From: LMUY01 sp965199105
Lineage (GTDB): Bacteria > Pseudomonadota > Alphaproteobacteria > Acetobacterales > Acetobacteraceae
DNA length: 64,000 bases
NCBI GenBank assembly: GCA_965199105.1
Contig: CBDAQO010000002.1
Coordinates: 2,046,001 to 2,110,000, forward strand
Direction of reading: 5' to 3'
Below the pieces are notes generated by a model. That model had not been told where the DNA came from, made no database searches, and saw only the letters and a program-made list of their open reading frames with translations. The position numbers and the translations under genes are program-made. This document shows positions 18,919 to 27,704 of the stretch, piece after piece. Numbering within the stretch: position 1 is the stretch's first letter; each line of letters opens with the position of its first letter.

Positions 18919-19183
18919 GGGTAATCTCCAAAAACGCGATCGGCCGAACGGGGCCACGGTGACTACGCTGTGGCGTGGAGCTGGTTCGCCGGGCCGCCAC
19001 CCTTGGCGGATGGCTGTCGCAAAAAACCATCTGTTTCACGGCAATATTCTGGTGGAGCTGCGCAAGATTGGCGATTAGCGTCGCCCGCAACGATAAACTC
19101 GCCTGCGAAGTTCACGCAGGCCGGATTGGGGAGCGGACAGTGCCCATTGCCATGAGTGGTCGCGCGCGAGATCGCAGCGCCTG
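18919..19183. promoter_or_regulatory. Divergent intergenic region before the AraC regulator
   Basis: 265 bases between divergent genes. The part from 19020 to 19110 is distinctly AT-richer (CAAAAAACCATCTGTTTCAC and nearby) and is the likely promoter zone. No clear palindrome was seen. Confidence 0.35.
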
Positions 19184-20128
19184 ATGTCCACGCCGGACCT
19201 CGAGGTTGTCGACGTTCACGCGGGCGAATCGTTCAAGGTATGGGCGCATGGCTACCCGTTCCGCACCGTGCGCTGGCACTACCATCCCGAATACGAAATC
19301 CACCTCGTGACCGCGACCAGCGGCCGCATGTTCGTCGGTGACCATATCGGCGCGTTCGAGCCCGGCAACCTGGTGCTCACCGGCCCCAACCTTCCGCACA
19401 ACTGGCTGAGCGACGTGCCGCCGGGCAGCAGCGTGGATGAGCGCTGCCTAGTGCTGCAGTTCACCGCCGAGTTTGCGCACCGTTGCCGCGATGCGTTCCC
19501 CGAACTCGGCTTCCTCCCCGGCCTACTGGAAGCGGCGGCGCGCGGCCTGCAGTTCTCCGCCGCCACCGGCGCGCAGGCCGAGCCATTGCTGCGCGCCCTG
19601 CTGTCGGCGCGGGGCGCGGCACGGCTGGCGCAGTTCTTCGCCCTGCTGGACACGCTGCGCGCGACCGACGAGCGGCGCCTGCTGGCCAGCGTCGGCTACC
19701 AGCCCAGCCCGGCCACCTACATGATGCAGCCGCTCAACCACGTGTTGGGCCACATCGCGCAAAACCTCAGCAGCGAGCTGCGCGAGAGCGAGCTGGCGGA
19801 GTTGAGCGGGTTCAGCCCGAGCGCGTTTTCACGCGCGTTCCAGCGCCAAACCGGCATGACCTTCGTGCGCTACGTCAACAGCATGCGGATCAATCATGCT
19901 TGCGAGTTGCTCGCTGCCGGCAAGCAGCGCATCACTGACATCTGCTACGAGGTCGGTTTCAATAACCTGTCGAACTTCAATCGCCAGTTCTTCGCGCTCA
20001 AAGGCATGACGCCGCGGACCTACCGCAACCATCACCGCGCCAACGACCTGCCGCTCAGCCAGCCTGTCCGGCGCACCGGGCTGGCGAAAAAACCGCTCGA
20101 TGTCGCCACGGCCAGTGGCCGCGGTTAG
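19184..20128 (+). CDS. AraC family transcriptional regulator with cupin sensor domain
   Basis: 314 residues. The N-terminal cupin-like half contains RWHYHPEYEIHLVTATSGRMFVGD and NLVLTGPNLPHNW, the histidine-rich pattern of sugar-sensing AraC proteins. The C-terminal half has two helix-turn-helix motifs: SELAELSGFSPSAFSRAFQRQ, and ITDICYEVGFNNLSNFNRQF ending in KGMTPRTYR. It sits 49 bases upstream of the sugar-binding protein gene in the same direction and is probably the activator of the importer operon. The ligand is presumably the imported polyol or sugar; this is inferred from position. Confidence 0.92.
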   Translation: MSTPDLEVVDVHAGESFKVWAHGYPFRTVRWHYHPEYEIHLVTATSGRMFVGDHIGAFEPGNLVLTGPNLPHNWLSDVPPGSSVDERCLVLQFTAEFAHRCRDAFPELGFLPGLLEAAARGLQFSAATGAQAEPLLRALLSARGAARLAQFFALLDTLRATDERRLLASVGYQPSPATYMMQPLNHVLGHIAQNLSSELRESELAELSGFSPSAFSRAFQRQTGMTFVRYVNSMRINHACELLAAGKQRITDICYEVGFNNLSNFNRQFFALKGMTPRTYRNHHRANDLPLSQPVRRTGLAKKPLDVATASGRG

Positions 20129-20177
20129 TCGTCCGCAGTAGTAACGACCTAGCAAGAAAACCCAGGAGGACGCATCC

Positions 20178-21272
20178 ATGCCGACCCAACCCACCTGCAC
20201 CAGCGCCAAACGCCCGATCATCGCGGCTGGCCTCGCCGTCAGCCTGCTGGCCGGCACGTCCGCCTCGGCCGCGCCGCTGGCCAATGCCACCGTGGCGTTC
20301 CTAATGCCCGACCAGGCGTCCACCCGCTACGAACAGCACGACCATCCGGGCTTTGTCGCCGAGATGAGCAAGCTGTGCCCGAGCTGCAAAGTGCTTTACC
20401 AGGACGCCGACGGTGACGCCTCGCGCCAGCAGCAGCAGTTCAACTCGGTGATGACGCAGGGCGCCAAGGCGATCGTGATCGACCCGGTGGACTCCGCCGC
20501 CGCGGTGTCGCTGGTGAAGCAGGCGCAGGCCAAGGGTATCAAGGTGATCGCCTATGACCGCCCGATCCCCGGCACGGCGGCCGATTACTACGTGTCGTTC
20601 AACAACGAGGAGATTGGCCGCACCATCGCCGCTTCGCTGGTGCAGCATCTCAAGGCGGCGGGCGTGGCGACCAGCGACGACGGTCTGCTCGAGGTCAACG
20701 GTTCGCCCACCGATGCGGCTGCGGGCCTGATCAAGAAGGGCATCCACGAGGGCATCGGCGAGGGCGCCTACGCCACGCTGGCGGAATACGACACGCCGGC
20801 TTGGGAGCCGGCCAAGGCGCAGCAATGGGTGAGCGGCCAAATCTCGCGCTTCAACAAGAAGATCGTCGGCATCGTCGCCGCCAATGACGGCACGGCCGGC
20901 GGTTCCATCGCGGCGCTAAAGGCGGCCGGGGTGAGCCCGCTGCCGCCGGTGACCGGCAACGACGCCACCATTGCCGGGCTGCAACTGATCATCGCCGGCG
21001 ACCAGTACAACACCATTTCCAAGCCGAGCGAGATCGTGGCCGCCGCCGCTGCCAAGGTGGTGGCGCAACTCCTACAGGGTGAGACACCGAAGAGCGACAC
21101 GACGCTGTTCGGCACGCCCACCCAGTTGTTCACGCCGACGCTGATCACGGCGAGCAACCTCAAGGCCGAGATCGTCGACAAGAAGATCAACGGCCAGCCG
21201 ATCGTGTCGGCCGAAGTTCTCTGCACCGGGCGCTACGCCGAGGGGTGCAAGAAGCTCGGTATTACGCCATAA
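20178..21272 (+). CDS. Periplasmic sugar/polyol-binding protein of an ABC importer
   Basis: 364 residues with a signal peptide (IIAAGLAVSLLAGTSASA). It is a type I periplasmic-binding fold of the XylF/RbsB group: VAFLMPDQASTRYEQHDHPG opens the first lobe, with AKAIVIDPVDSAAAVSLVKQA, KVIAYDRPI and YVSFNNEEIGRT, then GIVAANDGTAGGSIAAL in the second lobe. Four cysteines (C-P-S-C near the start and two near the end) may form disulfides. AGGAGGA lies before the ATG. It is followed by one ATPase and one permease gene, so the transporter is complete. The dehydrogenase downstream suggests a four-carbon polyol substrate. Confidence 0.93.
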   Translation: MPTQPTCTSAKRPIIAAGLAVSLLAGTSASAAPLANATVAFLMPDQASTRYEQHDHPGFVAEMSKLCPSCKVLYQDADGDASRQQQQFNSVMTQGAKAIVIDPVDSAAAVSLVKQAQAKGIKVIAYDRPIPGTAADYYVSFNNEEIGRTIAASLVQHLKAAGVATSDDGLLEVNGSPTDAAAGLIKKGIHEGIGEGAYATLAEYDTPAWEPAKAQQWVSGQISRFNKKIVGIVAANDGTAGGSIAALKAAGVSPLPPVTGNDATIAGLQLIIAGDQYNTISKPSEIVAAAAAKVVAQLLQGETPKSDTTLFGTPTQLFTPTLITASNLKAEIVDKKINGQPIVSAEVLCTGRYAEGCKKLGITP

Positions 21273-21362
21273 TCCGCCCAATGCCAGGCTGCCTTGCCGT
21301 CCTGCGGGGCTGCAAGGCAGCCGGCATGCTGCTTCGGACCACACGGTGAAAGGGCGTCCTTC

Positions 21363-22184
21363 ATGTCAGGCTTAGCCAATGGTGCCGCACCGGCCGGCGA
21401 AACCGTGCTCAGCCTACGCGGCATCTGCAAGACGTTCGGCGCGATCTCGGCCCTCACCGACATCGACCTCGAGGTGCGTGCCGGCGAGGTGGTGGCGCTG
21501 GTGGGCGACAACGGCGCCGGCAAGTCCACGCTGATCAAGGTGCTGGCCGGCGTGCACCAGCCGACCTCGGGCGTGATGGAGTTCCAGGGCAAGCCCGTCA
21601 CCTTCGCCGGGCCAAGCGACTCGCTGGCGCTCGGTATCGCCACCGTCTTCCAGGATCTGGCCTTGTGCGAGAACTTGGACGTGGTCGCCAACATCTTCCT
21701 CGGCAAGGAGCTCAAGCCGCTGCAGCTCGACGAAGTGGCGATGGAAATCCGCGCCTGGACGCTGCTGAACGAGCTCTCCGCCCGCATCCCGAGCGTGCGT
21801 GAGCCGATCGCCTCGCTCTCGGGCGGCCAACGGCAGACGGTGGCGATCGCCCGCTCGCTGCTGCTCAATCCCAAGCTCATCCTGCTCGACGAGCCGACCG
21901 CCGCCTTGGGCGTCGCGCAGACCGCCGAGGTGCTAGACCTGATCGAGCGCGTGCGTGACCGTGGCCTGGGCGTGATCATGATCAGCCACAACATGGAGGA
22001 CGTCCGCGCCGTGGCGGACCGCATCGTGGTGCTGCGGCTCGGGCGCAACAACGGCGTGTTCTACCCCGACGCGTCCAACCACGAGCTGGTCAGCGCCATC
22101 ACCGGTGCGGCCGATAACTCGGTTTCGCGCCGGTCCAAGCGTCGCGAGACTGCGGCCGGCCTTGGTGCGGAAGCCCAGGTTTGA
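21363..22184 (+). CDS. Sugar ABC importer ATPase, single-domain FrcA type
   Basis: 273 residues from the ATG at 21363 (the frame is open from 21294). It has one nucleotide-binding domain only: Walker A GDNGAGKSTLIK, Q loop VFQDLALCENLDVVANIFLG, signature LSGGQRQTVAIARSL, Walker B LILLDEPTAALG and the H loop in VIMISHNMEDV. Most ribose/xylose importers use a tandem double-domain ATPase; the single domain places this with fructose-type (FrcA) systems, acting as a dimer on one or two permeases. Its stop overlaps the permease start by four bases (TTGA). Confidence 0.93.
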   Translation: MSGLANGAAPAGETVLSLRGICKTFGAISALTDIDLEVRAGEVVALVGDNGAGKSTLIKVLAGVHQPTSGVMEFQGKPVTFAGPSDSLALGIATVFQDLALCENLDVVANIFLGKELKPLQLDEVAMEIRAWTLLNELSARIPSVREPIASLSGGQRQTVAIARSLLLNPKLILLDEPTAALGVAQTAEVLDLIERVRDRGLGVIMISHNMEDVRAVADRIVVLRLGRNNGVFYPDASNHELVSAITGAADNSVSRRSKRRETAAGLGAEAQV

Positions 22185-23437
22185 GCAACATCGGCGACAA
22201 GCCCCTGACCGCGCCACTGCTCGACCGCAGCGACGTCCGCGTCCGCCAGGATGCCGGGTTCGCCGGCGGGTTGCGCGCCTTCATCGACCGTGTGCGCTCT
22301 GGCGACCTCGGCTCGCTGCCCGTCGTGGTCGGCCTGGTGATCATCTGGACCGTGTTCGAGAGCCTGAACCCGGTGTTCCTTTCCAGCAGCAACTTGGTGA
22401 ACCTGCTGTTCGACTGCTCGACCGTGGGCGTGATCGCGCTCGGCATCGTCTGCGTGCTGATGATTGGCGAGATCGACCTTTCGGTGGGTTCGGTCAGCGG
22501 CTTCGCGTCCGCCATGGTGGGCGTGCTCTGGGTCAACAACGGCGTGCCGGTCTGGCTGGCGATCGTCGCCGCGGTGGTCGTCGGCGCGGTGATCGGCGCG
22601 GTCTACGCCGTGCTGTTCAACCGGCTGGGCATGCCGAGCTTCGTCTCCACCCTGGCCGGCCTGCTCGCCATCCTTGGCTTGCAGCTCTTCGTGCTGGGCG
22701 AGACCGGCTCGATCAACCTGCCCTACGGGACCCCGCTGGTCACCCTCGGGCAGACGCTGGTGATGCCGCACGCGGTCGGTTACGCCATCGCAGCCCTGGC
22801 CGGCTTGGCCCTGTTCGCCGCCGGCTACCGCACCGCGACCCGGCGTCGTGCCGCCGGGCTGTCGTCGCAATCGCTCAACATGCTGTCCATCCGCGCGGTC
22901 ATTGTGGCCGTCGTGCTCGAACTCATCGTGTTCTATCTCAGCCAAGATCGCGGCATCCCGTGGATGTTCGGCATCTTCGTGGGCCTGGTGGTGGCGATGG
23001 ACTACGCGCTGAAGCGCACGCAATGGGGCCGCTCCATGACGGCGGTCGGCGGCAACCGCGAGGCGGCGCGCCGGGCCGGCATCAACGTGCGGCGCATCAA
23101 CCTGAGCGCCTTCGTGCTGTGTTCCTCGCTGGCGGCACTCGGCGGCGTCATGTCGGCCGCGCGCTTGGCCTCGGCCAGCCAGCAGGCCGGCACCGGGGAT
23201 GTGAACCTGGACGCGATCGCCGCCGCGGTGATCGGCGGCACCAGCCTGTTCGGCGGCCGTGGCAGCGCCTACTCCGCCCTGCTCGGCATCATCGTCATCC
23301 AGTCCATCTCGAGCGGGCTGACCTTGCTCGATCTGTCGTCATCGCTGCGTTACATGATCACCGGCGCCGTGCTCGCCATCGCGGTGATCGTGGACTCGCT
23401 GGCCCGCCGCTCACGCGCCTCCCACGGCCGCGGCTGA
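22181..23437 (+). CDS. Sugar ABC importer permease, FrcC/XylH type
   Basis: 418 residues starting at a TTG that overlaps the ATPase stop. After a ~45-residue cytoplasmic lead there are about ten hydrophobic segments. LGIVCVLMIGEIDLSVGSVSGFASAMVG is the hallmark loop of the RbsC/XylH family. The C-terminal half has KRTQWGRSMTAVGGNREAARRAGINV and LDAIAAAVIGGTSLFGGRGS, also typical. It forms the membrane channel for the preceding binding protein and ATPase. Function is assigned by family; substrate is inferred. Confidence 0.93.
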   Translation: MSNIGDKPLTAPLLDRSDVRVRQDAGFAGGLRAFIDRVRSGDLGSLPVVVGLVIIWTVFESLNPVFLSSSNLVNLLFDCSTVGVIALGIVCVLMIGEIDLSVGSVSGFASAMVGVLWVNNGVPVWLAIVAAVVVGAVIGAVYAVLFNRLGMPSFVSTLAGLLAILGLQLFVLGETGSINLPYGTPLVTLGQTLVMPHAVGYAIAALAGLALFAAGYRTATRRRAAGLSSQSLNMLSIRAVIVAVVLELIVFYLSQDRGIPWMFGIFVGLVVAMDYALKRTQWGRSMTAVGGNREAARRAGINVRRINLSAFVLCSSLAALGGVMSAARLASASQQAGTGDVNLDAIAAAVIGGTSLFGGRGSAYSALLGIIVIQSISSGLTLLDLSSSLRYMITGAVLAIAVIVDSLARRSRASHGRG

Positions 23438-23485
23438 CCCCCCCAAGGCGGAGCCTTCCTAGAACCACCAGTCGGAGGCAGCGTC

Positions 23486-24583
23486 TTGCCAGACACCCCG
23501 GTCACCACCCCGCGCCTGAACACCCGCATGACCGCCATCGTCTGCCACGGTCCGGAGGATTACCGGGTCGAGCAGGTGGCGCGCCCGATGCCCAAGGCGC
23601 GCGAGATGGTCATCCGCATCTCCGCCTGCGGCATCTGCGCCAGCGACTGCAAATGCTGGTCGGGCGCCTCGATGTTCTGGGGCGCCACCCCCTGGGTGAA
23701 GGCGCCGGTGATCCCCGGCCACGAGTTCTTCGGCGTGGTGGACGATCTGGGCGAGGGGGCGGCGGCGCATTTTGGCGTCTCGCCCGGAGACACGATCATC
23801 GCCGAGCAGATCGTCCCGTGCGACCGCTGCAAGTTCTGCCGCACCGGCAAGTATTGGATGTGCGAGGTGCACCACATCTTCGGCTTCCAGCGCGAGGTGG
23901 CCGATGGCGGCATGTCCGAATACATGCTCATCCCCGCCACCGCCCGCGTGCACGTCATCCCGCCGCAAATCCCGCTCGAGGACGCCGCCATCATCGAGCC
24001 GCTGTCCTGCGCGATCCACACCGTGCAGCGCGGCGACGTGCAGCTTGACGACGTGGTGGTAATCGCCGGCGCCGGGCCGATTGGGCTGATGATGGTGCAG
24101 GTGGCCAAGCTCAAGACGCCGAAGAAGCTCGTGGTGATCGACATGGTGCCCGAGCGGCTCGAACTGGCGCGCGGCTTCGGGGCGGACGTGGTGATCAACC
24201 CCGCCACCGAGGACGCGCTCGCCGTGGTGCACGGGCTCACCGAGGGCTATGGCTGCGACGTCTACATCGAGGCCACCGGGTCGCCCAGCGGGGTGACGCA
24301 GGGGCTGTCGCTGATCCGCCGGCTCGGCCGCTTCGTCGAGTTCTCCGTGTTCGGCAAGGAGACGTCGGTCGACTGGTCGATCATCGGCGACCGCAAGGAA
24401 CTGGACGTGCGCGGCGTGCATCTTGGGCCGTACTGCTACCCGATCGCCATCGACCTGCTGTCACGCGGCCTGGTCACGTCCAAGGGCATCGTCACCCACG
24501 GCTACGCGCTGCCGCAATGGGACGAGGCGATCAAGGTCGCCAATTCGCTCGACTCGATCAAGGTGCTGCTCAAGCCGTCATAG
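23486..24583 (+). CDS. Zinc-dependent polyol dehydrogenase, erythritol/L-threitol dehydrogenase-like
   Basis: 365 residues from a TTG with GGAGG seven bases upstream; an ATG at 23528 is an alternative start. It is a medium-chain dehydrogenase with catalytic-zinc residues in ACGICASDCKCW and PGHEFFGVV. The structural-zinc cysteines lie in CDRCKFCRTGKYWMC. The NAD-binding glycines are in VVIAGAGPIGLMMVQVAKL. Whole stretches, including FGFQREVADGGM and GRFVEFSVFG, match my memory of the EltD enzymes that oxidise erythritol or L-threitol to erythrulose. It is the last gene before GntR and follows the importer by 48 bases, so it should act on the imported substrate. The exact polyol is unproven. 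Confidence 0.88.
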   Translation: MPDTPVTTPRLNTRMTAIVCHGPEDYRVEQVARPMPKAREMVIRISACGICASDCKCWSGASMFWGATPWVKAPVIPGHEFFGVVDDLGEGAAAHFGVSPGDTIIAEQIVPCDRCKFCRTGKYWMCEVHHIFGFQREVADGGMSEYMLIPATARVHVIPPQIPLEDAAIIEPLSCAIHTVQRGDVQLDDVVVIAGAGPIGLMMVQVAKLKTPKKLVVIDMVPERLELARGFGADVVINPATEDALAVVHGLTEGYGCDVYIEATGSPSGVTQGLSLIRRLGRFVEFSVFGKETSVDWSIIGDRKELDVRGVHLGPYCYPIAIDLLSRGLVTSKGIVTHGYALPQWDEAIKVANSLDSIKVLLKPS

Positions 24584-24601
24584 CGCCGCTTCTGTTGCTC
24601 T

Positions 24602-24625
24602 CCCTCTCCCGCAAGCGGGACAGGG
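24602..24625. repeat. REP-like palindrome (CCCTCTCCCGC / GCGGGACAGGG)
   Basis: An 11-base stem (24602-24612 and 24615-24625) with one mismatch and a two-base spacer, followed by GTTGGGGTGAGGG. This combination is a widespread intergenic palindromic element in high-GC proteobacteria. It may terminate the polyol operon. Confidence 0.6.
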
Positions 24626-24718
24626 TTGGGGTGAGGGCTGGGGTGCAATCCGCCACATTGCGGCCGAGTGACACTCGTCCTAAGACCCGAATGACCAGAA
24701 CACCATCTCGGGCCATCC

Positions 24719-25444
24719 ATGCCGACGCTGTCTGCCGACCACCCCCTGCCGCTCTACGCCCAACTTGCCGACGTGTTGCGGCAGCGCATCGAGCGGGGCC
24801 AGTGGCGCGAGGGGGACCGTCTGCCCTCGCTCGAGGAGCTGACCCGCGAGTTCGCCGTCGCCCGCGTCACCGTGCGCCAGGCCGTGGGCCTGCTCGAGAC
24901 CGACGGGCTGGTGGCGTCGCGCCAGGGCCGCGGCACCTTTGTCATCGTCCCACCCGGCGCGCATCATCGGATGCACGTGCAGACCACGCTGGAAAGCCTG
25001 GTGACCATGCTGCAGGGCGACGAGCCCCGGCTGCTCAACATCGAGGAAGGCAGTGCGATGCCGCCGCTGACGGTCCGCGATGGCACGGCGGCGGCGGAAT
25101 ACGTCACCATGCGCCGGGTCCATCTGCGCGACGAGACACCCTATTGCGTCATTTCGATCTACCTCGAGGCCGGCATCTTCCGCCAAGCGCCCGAGCGGTT
25201 CCGCACCGAGCTGATGATCCCGACGCTGACGTCGCTGCCGAGCGTGGTGATCGCCGGGGCGCGGCAGACCCTCACCATTGGGCTGGCGGATGCCGAGTTG
25301 GCCGGCCATCTGCGCGTGGCGGTGAACGCGCCGATCGCCCATGTGCGCCGCGTGTTCCGCGCGCCGGATGGGACGGTGTTCTACCTGGGCGAAGTGTCGT
25401 ATCGCGGTGACTTGCTCGAGCTTGAGATGGACCTGGCGCCCTGA
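24719..25444 (+). CDS. GntR family regulator (HutC/UTRA type)
   Basis: 241 residues. The winged helix is residues ~10-75: PLYAQLADVLRQRIERGQW, LPSLEELTREFAVARVTVRQ, then GLVASRQGRGTFV. The remainder is a UTRA ligand domain, with YVTMRRVHLRDETPYCVISIYLE, ending VRRVFRAPDGTVFYLGEVSYRGD. It most likely represses the neighbouring polyol importer and dehydrogenase and is released by a pathway intermediate. With the AraC gene at the other end, the locus would have two regulators. Placement is by context. Confidence 0.9.
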   Translation: MPTLSADHPLPLYAQLADVLRQRIERGQWREGDRLPSLEELTREFAVARVTVRQAVGLLETDGLVASRQGRGTFVIVPPGAHHRMHVQTTLESLVTMLQGDEPRLLNIEEGSAMPPLTVRDGTAAAEYVTMRRVHLRDETPYCVISIYLEAGIFRQAPERFRTELMIPTLTSLPSVVIAGARQTLTIGLADAELAGHLRVAVNAPIAHVRRVFRAPDGTVFYLGEVSYRGDLLELEMDLAP

Positions 25445-25743
25445 CCCAAGCCGGCGGCTTCCGATTGTTCTCGAAGTGTATCTCAGCCGCAACATGCGAT
25501 CGTAGGTTGCTGGGGGGCGCGTCTGTGACGCACCAGTGGGTTAGCGGATGTTTTGACTTGTGCGACTCACACAGGTGGCACGACGATGATGTCGTTGTTC
25601 CACGGTCAATTGCGGCGCAGCATTGACTTCGATCGCAGATCGTCCTATGAATAGGATGATCGGCAGAGTGTTAACATAACGTTACTGGTTGGCGGTGTCG
25701 ACTGGTTCTAGGGCTCGGTGAGCGCCGGGCGAGGAGAGCGGCG
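25445..25743. promoter_or_regulatory. 299-base intergenic region with palindromes
   Basis: No gene longer than a few codons is seen. The region is AT-richer than its flanks. Recognisable elements are a small GCGTC-TGT-GACGC hairpin near 25518-25536, a strong inverted repeat at 25638-25661 listed separately, and GTTAACATAACGTTAC near 25671-25685. These look like promoter/operator sequence for the small gene at 25744 and the peptidase behind it. Confidence 0.45.
25638..25661. promoter_or_regulatory. Near-perfect inverted repeat, possible operator
   Basis: GATCGTCCTAT (25638-25648) faces ATAGGATGATC (25651-25661) with a two-base centre and one mismatch. The tight centre suits a dimeric repressor site better than an RNA terminator. 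Confidence 0.5.
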
Positions 25744-25881
25744 ATGCGCGTCGATGACAAGACCAAGCGGAAGCGCGTGATGGTGGCGATGCTGTTCATC
25801 GTGTTCTCCACCAGCGGTTACGCCCTGCTGCTTAACTGGAGCGTGCTCGCCCGTTCCGGCTCGGCCCTGCTGATCAACTGA
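25744..25881 (+). CDS. 45-residue single-span membrane peptide
   Basis: The ATG at 25744 follows GAGGAGAG with good spacing and runs 46 codons to TGA. The product starts with a very basic head (MRVDDKTKRKRV), followed by a hydrophobic span of about 20 residues (MVAMLFIVFSTSGYALLL). A short tail with two L-x-N motifs ends it. It is predicted to be an inner-membrane peptide with the basic end inside. I do not recognise a family. It lies 32 bases before the D-aminopeptidase gene and may share its transcript. It is supported by the ribosome site and the plausible topology only. Confidence 0.6.
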   Translation: MRVDDKTKRKRVMVAMLFIVFSTSGYALLLNWSVLARSGSALLIN

Positions 25882-25912
25882 CCGGCGGTCGCCCCAAACT
25901 AGCCGAGCCGTC

Positions 25913-27472
25913 GTGACCGCCGGCCTCGGCCACCGGCTTGAACAGGCCATCGAGCGCCTGCCCACGTCGTATCCCGGGCCGGGCGGCGCCGTCGCCGTGC
26001 TGCAGGACGGCCACGTGCTGGCGCAGCACGCCTGGGGCTGGGCCAACGCCGAGCAGCGCATCCCGTTCAGCTCCCGCACACTGTTCCGGCTGTGCTCCAT
26101 CACCAAGCAATTCACCTGTGCCTTGGCGTTGGACACTTTCCCCGACCTCGCAACCCTTGATGCCGACGTCGCGGCCCGCCTGCCGCGCCTGCAACAAGCG
26201 CCGCCGCGAGCGCACCATCTCTGCCACAACCAGTCGGGATTGCGGGACTATTGGGCGGTGGCCATGCTGCACGGGTCGCCGGCTGAAGCACTCTTTGGCG
26301 ATGCCGAGGCCGCTCGCGTCATTGGTGGCGCCCGCACATTGCAGTTCGCGCCGGGCACTCGCTACTCCTATTGCAACCAGAACTTCCGGCTTCTGTCCGA
26401 CGTGGTGCAGGACCGCGCCAGCCGCAGCTTCGCCGAGCTGTTGCGCAGCCGCATCTTCGACCGCGCCGGCATGGCGAGCGCGTTCCTGGCCGCTGACACC
26501 CGCGCCATGCCGGACGGCACGGAGGGCTACGAGGGCAGCCAGGCCACCGGCTTCCGGGTCGCCACCAATCGCGTGCTGTGGACCGGGGACGCCGGGCTTG
26601 GCGCCAGCCTCGAGGACATGATCGCCTGGGAACGCCACATCGACGCCACGCGTGATGACCCGGGCGCGCTCTACCAGCGCCTTGCCGCGCCGGCCCTGTT
26701 CGACGCGGGTGGCCCCGCCGGTTATGGTTCCGGCCTGCAACGCCGACCATTGCTGGGGCGGCCGGCGACCGGCCATGGTGGCGCCTTGCGCGGCTGGCGC
26801 AGTCACCGCTGCTACCTGCCGGCGGAACGGCTGTCGGTAGTCGTCCTGTTCAACCACCTGGCGGACGCCACCGCCGCAGTGCTGGACGTGCTGCGCGCTG
26901 TGTTTGACGAACCGGCGCCGCAAGCGACCACCATGCCCCCGCCTGCCTGGCTCGGCACCTACCTGGAGCCGGAAACCGGACTTTCCGTGCGCATCGACAT
27001 GGCGCCGTCCGGCCAGGTCCGCCTGCGCTACGGCATCGTCGCCGAGCAGCTCGACCTGCAGCCCGATGGCAGCGCGAGCGCCGGCGGCACCTGCTTGCGG
27101 TCGGGCCCGGGCGGCCTCTGGATGGACCGTGGCCTGGACAATCAGAGCTCCCGCCTCGAGCCGCTGCAGACTGCGGCGCCTGCAGTGATCGCCGGCCGCT
27201 ACCACTGCGCCGAACTCGACGCCGAACTGACGGTGGTGGACGCCGGCGGCGCGCTCTATGGCGCGTTCTCCGGCATGTTGGGGCAGGGGCGCATGGAACT
27301 GCTCGACCGCATCGGCCCCACCCTATGGGCGCTGCCCTGCCCCCGCGCGCTGGACCACACGCCCCCCGGAGACTGGACGCTCGCCTGCCACGCCGACCCG
27401 GCGGGCGTGGTGACGCGGGTGGAGGTCGGCTGCTGGCTAGCCCGTGGCCTCGCCTACACGCGGGTCCCCTAG
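25913..27472 (+). CDS. dap: D-aminopeptidase (serine peptidase family S12)
   Basis: 519 residues from a GTG, the length of the Ochrobactrum anthropi enzyme DAP. It removes N-terminal D-amino acids from peptides and amides using a penicillin-recognising serine fold. Catalytic residues fall where expected: Ser62 and Lys65 in CSITKQF, Tyr153 and Asn155 in YSYCNQNF, and the H-x-G motif in TGHGGALRGW. Two C-terminal beta-barrel domains follow (~335-519: WLGTYLEPETGLSVRID, then AGRYHCAELDAELTV), as in DAP and unlike ordinary beta-lactamases. No signal peptide is seen, so it is probably cytoplasmic. The role may be in recycling of D-amino-acid peptides. Confidence 0.9.
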   Translation: MTAGLGHRLEQAIERLPTSYPGPGGAVAVLQDGHVLAQHAWGWANAEQRIPFSSRTLFRLCSITKQFTCALALDTFPDLATLDADVAARLPRLQQAPPRAHHLCHNQSGLRDYWAVAMLHGSPAEALFGDAEAARVIGGARTLQFAPGTRYSYCNQNFRLLSDVVQDRASRSFAELLRSRIFDRAGMASAFLAADTRAMPDGTEGYEGSQATGFRVATNRVLWTGDAGLGASLEDMIAWERHIDATRDDPGALYQRLAAPALFDAGGPAGYGSGLQRRPLLGRPATGHGGALRGWRSHRCYLPAERLSVVVLFNHLADATAAVLDVLRAVFDEPAPQATTMPPPAWLGTYLEPETGLSVRIDMAPSGQVRLRYGIVAEQLDLQPDGSASAGGTCLRSGPGGLWMDRGLDNQSSRLEPLQTAAPAVIAGRYHCAELDAELTVVDAGGALYGAFSGMLGQGRMELLDRIGPTLWALPCPRALDHTPPGDWTLACHADPAGVVTRVEVGCWLARGLAYTRVP

Positions 27473-27704
27473 CATCCTGAACTCGACGCCCAAGCTGGTA
27501 GTACTTCCCCAGGCATGGCGCTGCCCAGCAAAGATCAGATGACGGGCGTTAAGGAATTTGATACGATTCGAATGCTAGGCTGCCGACGTTCCGAGCGTGT
27601 GGAGTTCAGACCTATCTGCGTACTTTGACCCGACTCAGCGTCACGCGACCTGTTTCCGCCTTGCTGCCGGATCGGCCCGGTCGCAGCGGCAGGCTCCTCG
27701 TCGC

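Noticed and set aside
22105..24048. 647-codon plus-strand open frame
   Set aside because: Overlaps the ABC permease and dehydrogenase in another frame; Arg/Pro-rich with no domain.
27473..27704. tRNA or small RNA gene before miaB
   Set aside because: No cloverleaf, TTC loop or conserved RNA motif could be found in the 232-base gap; only a weak distant inverted repeat (CTGAACTC / GAGTTCAG).
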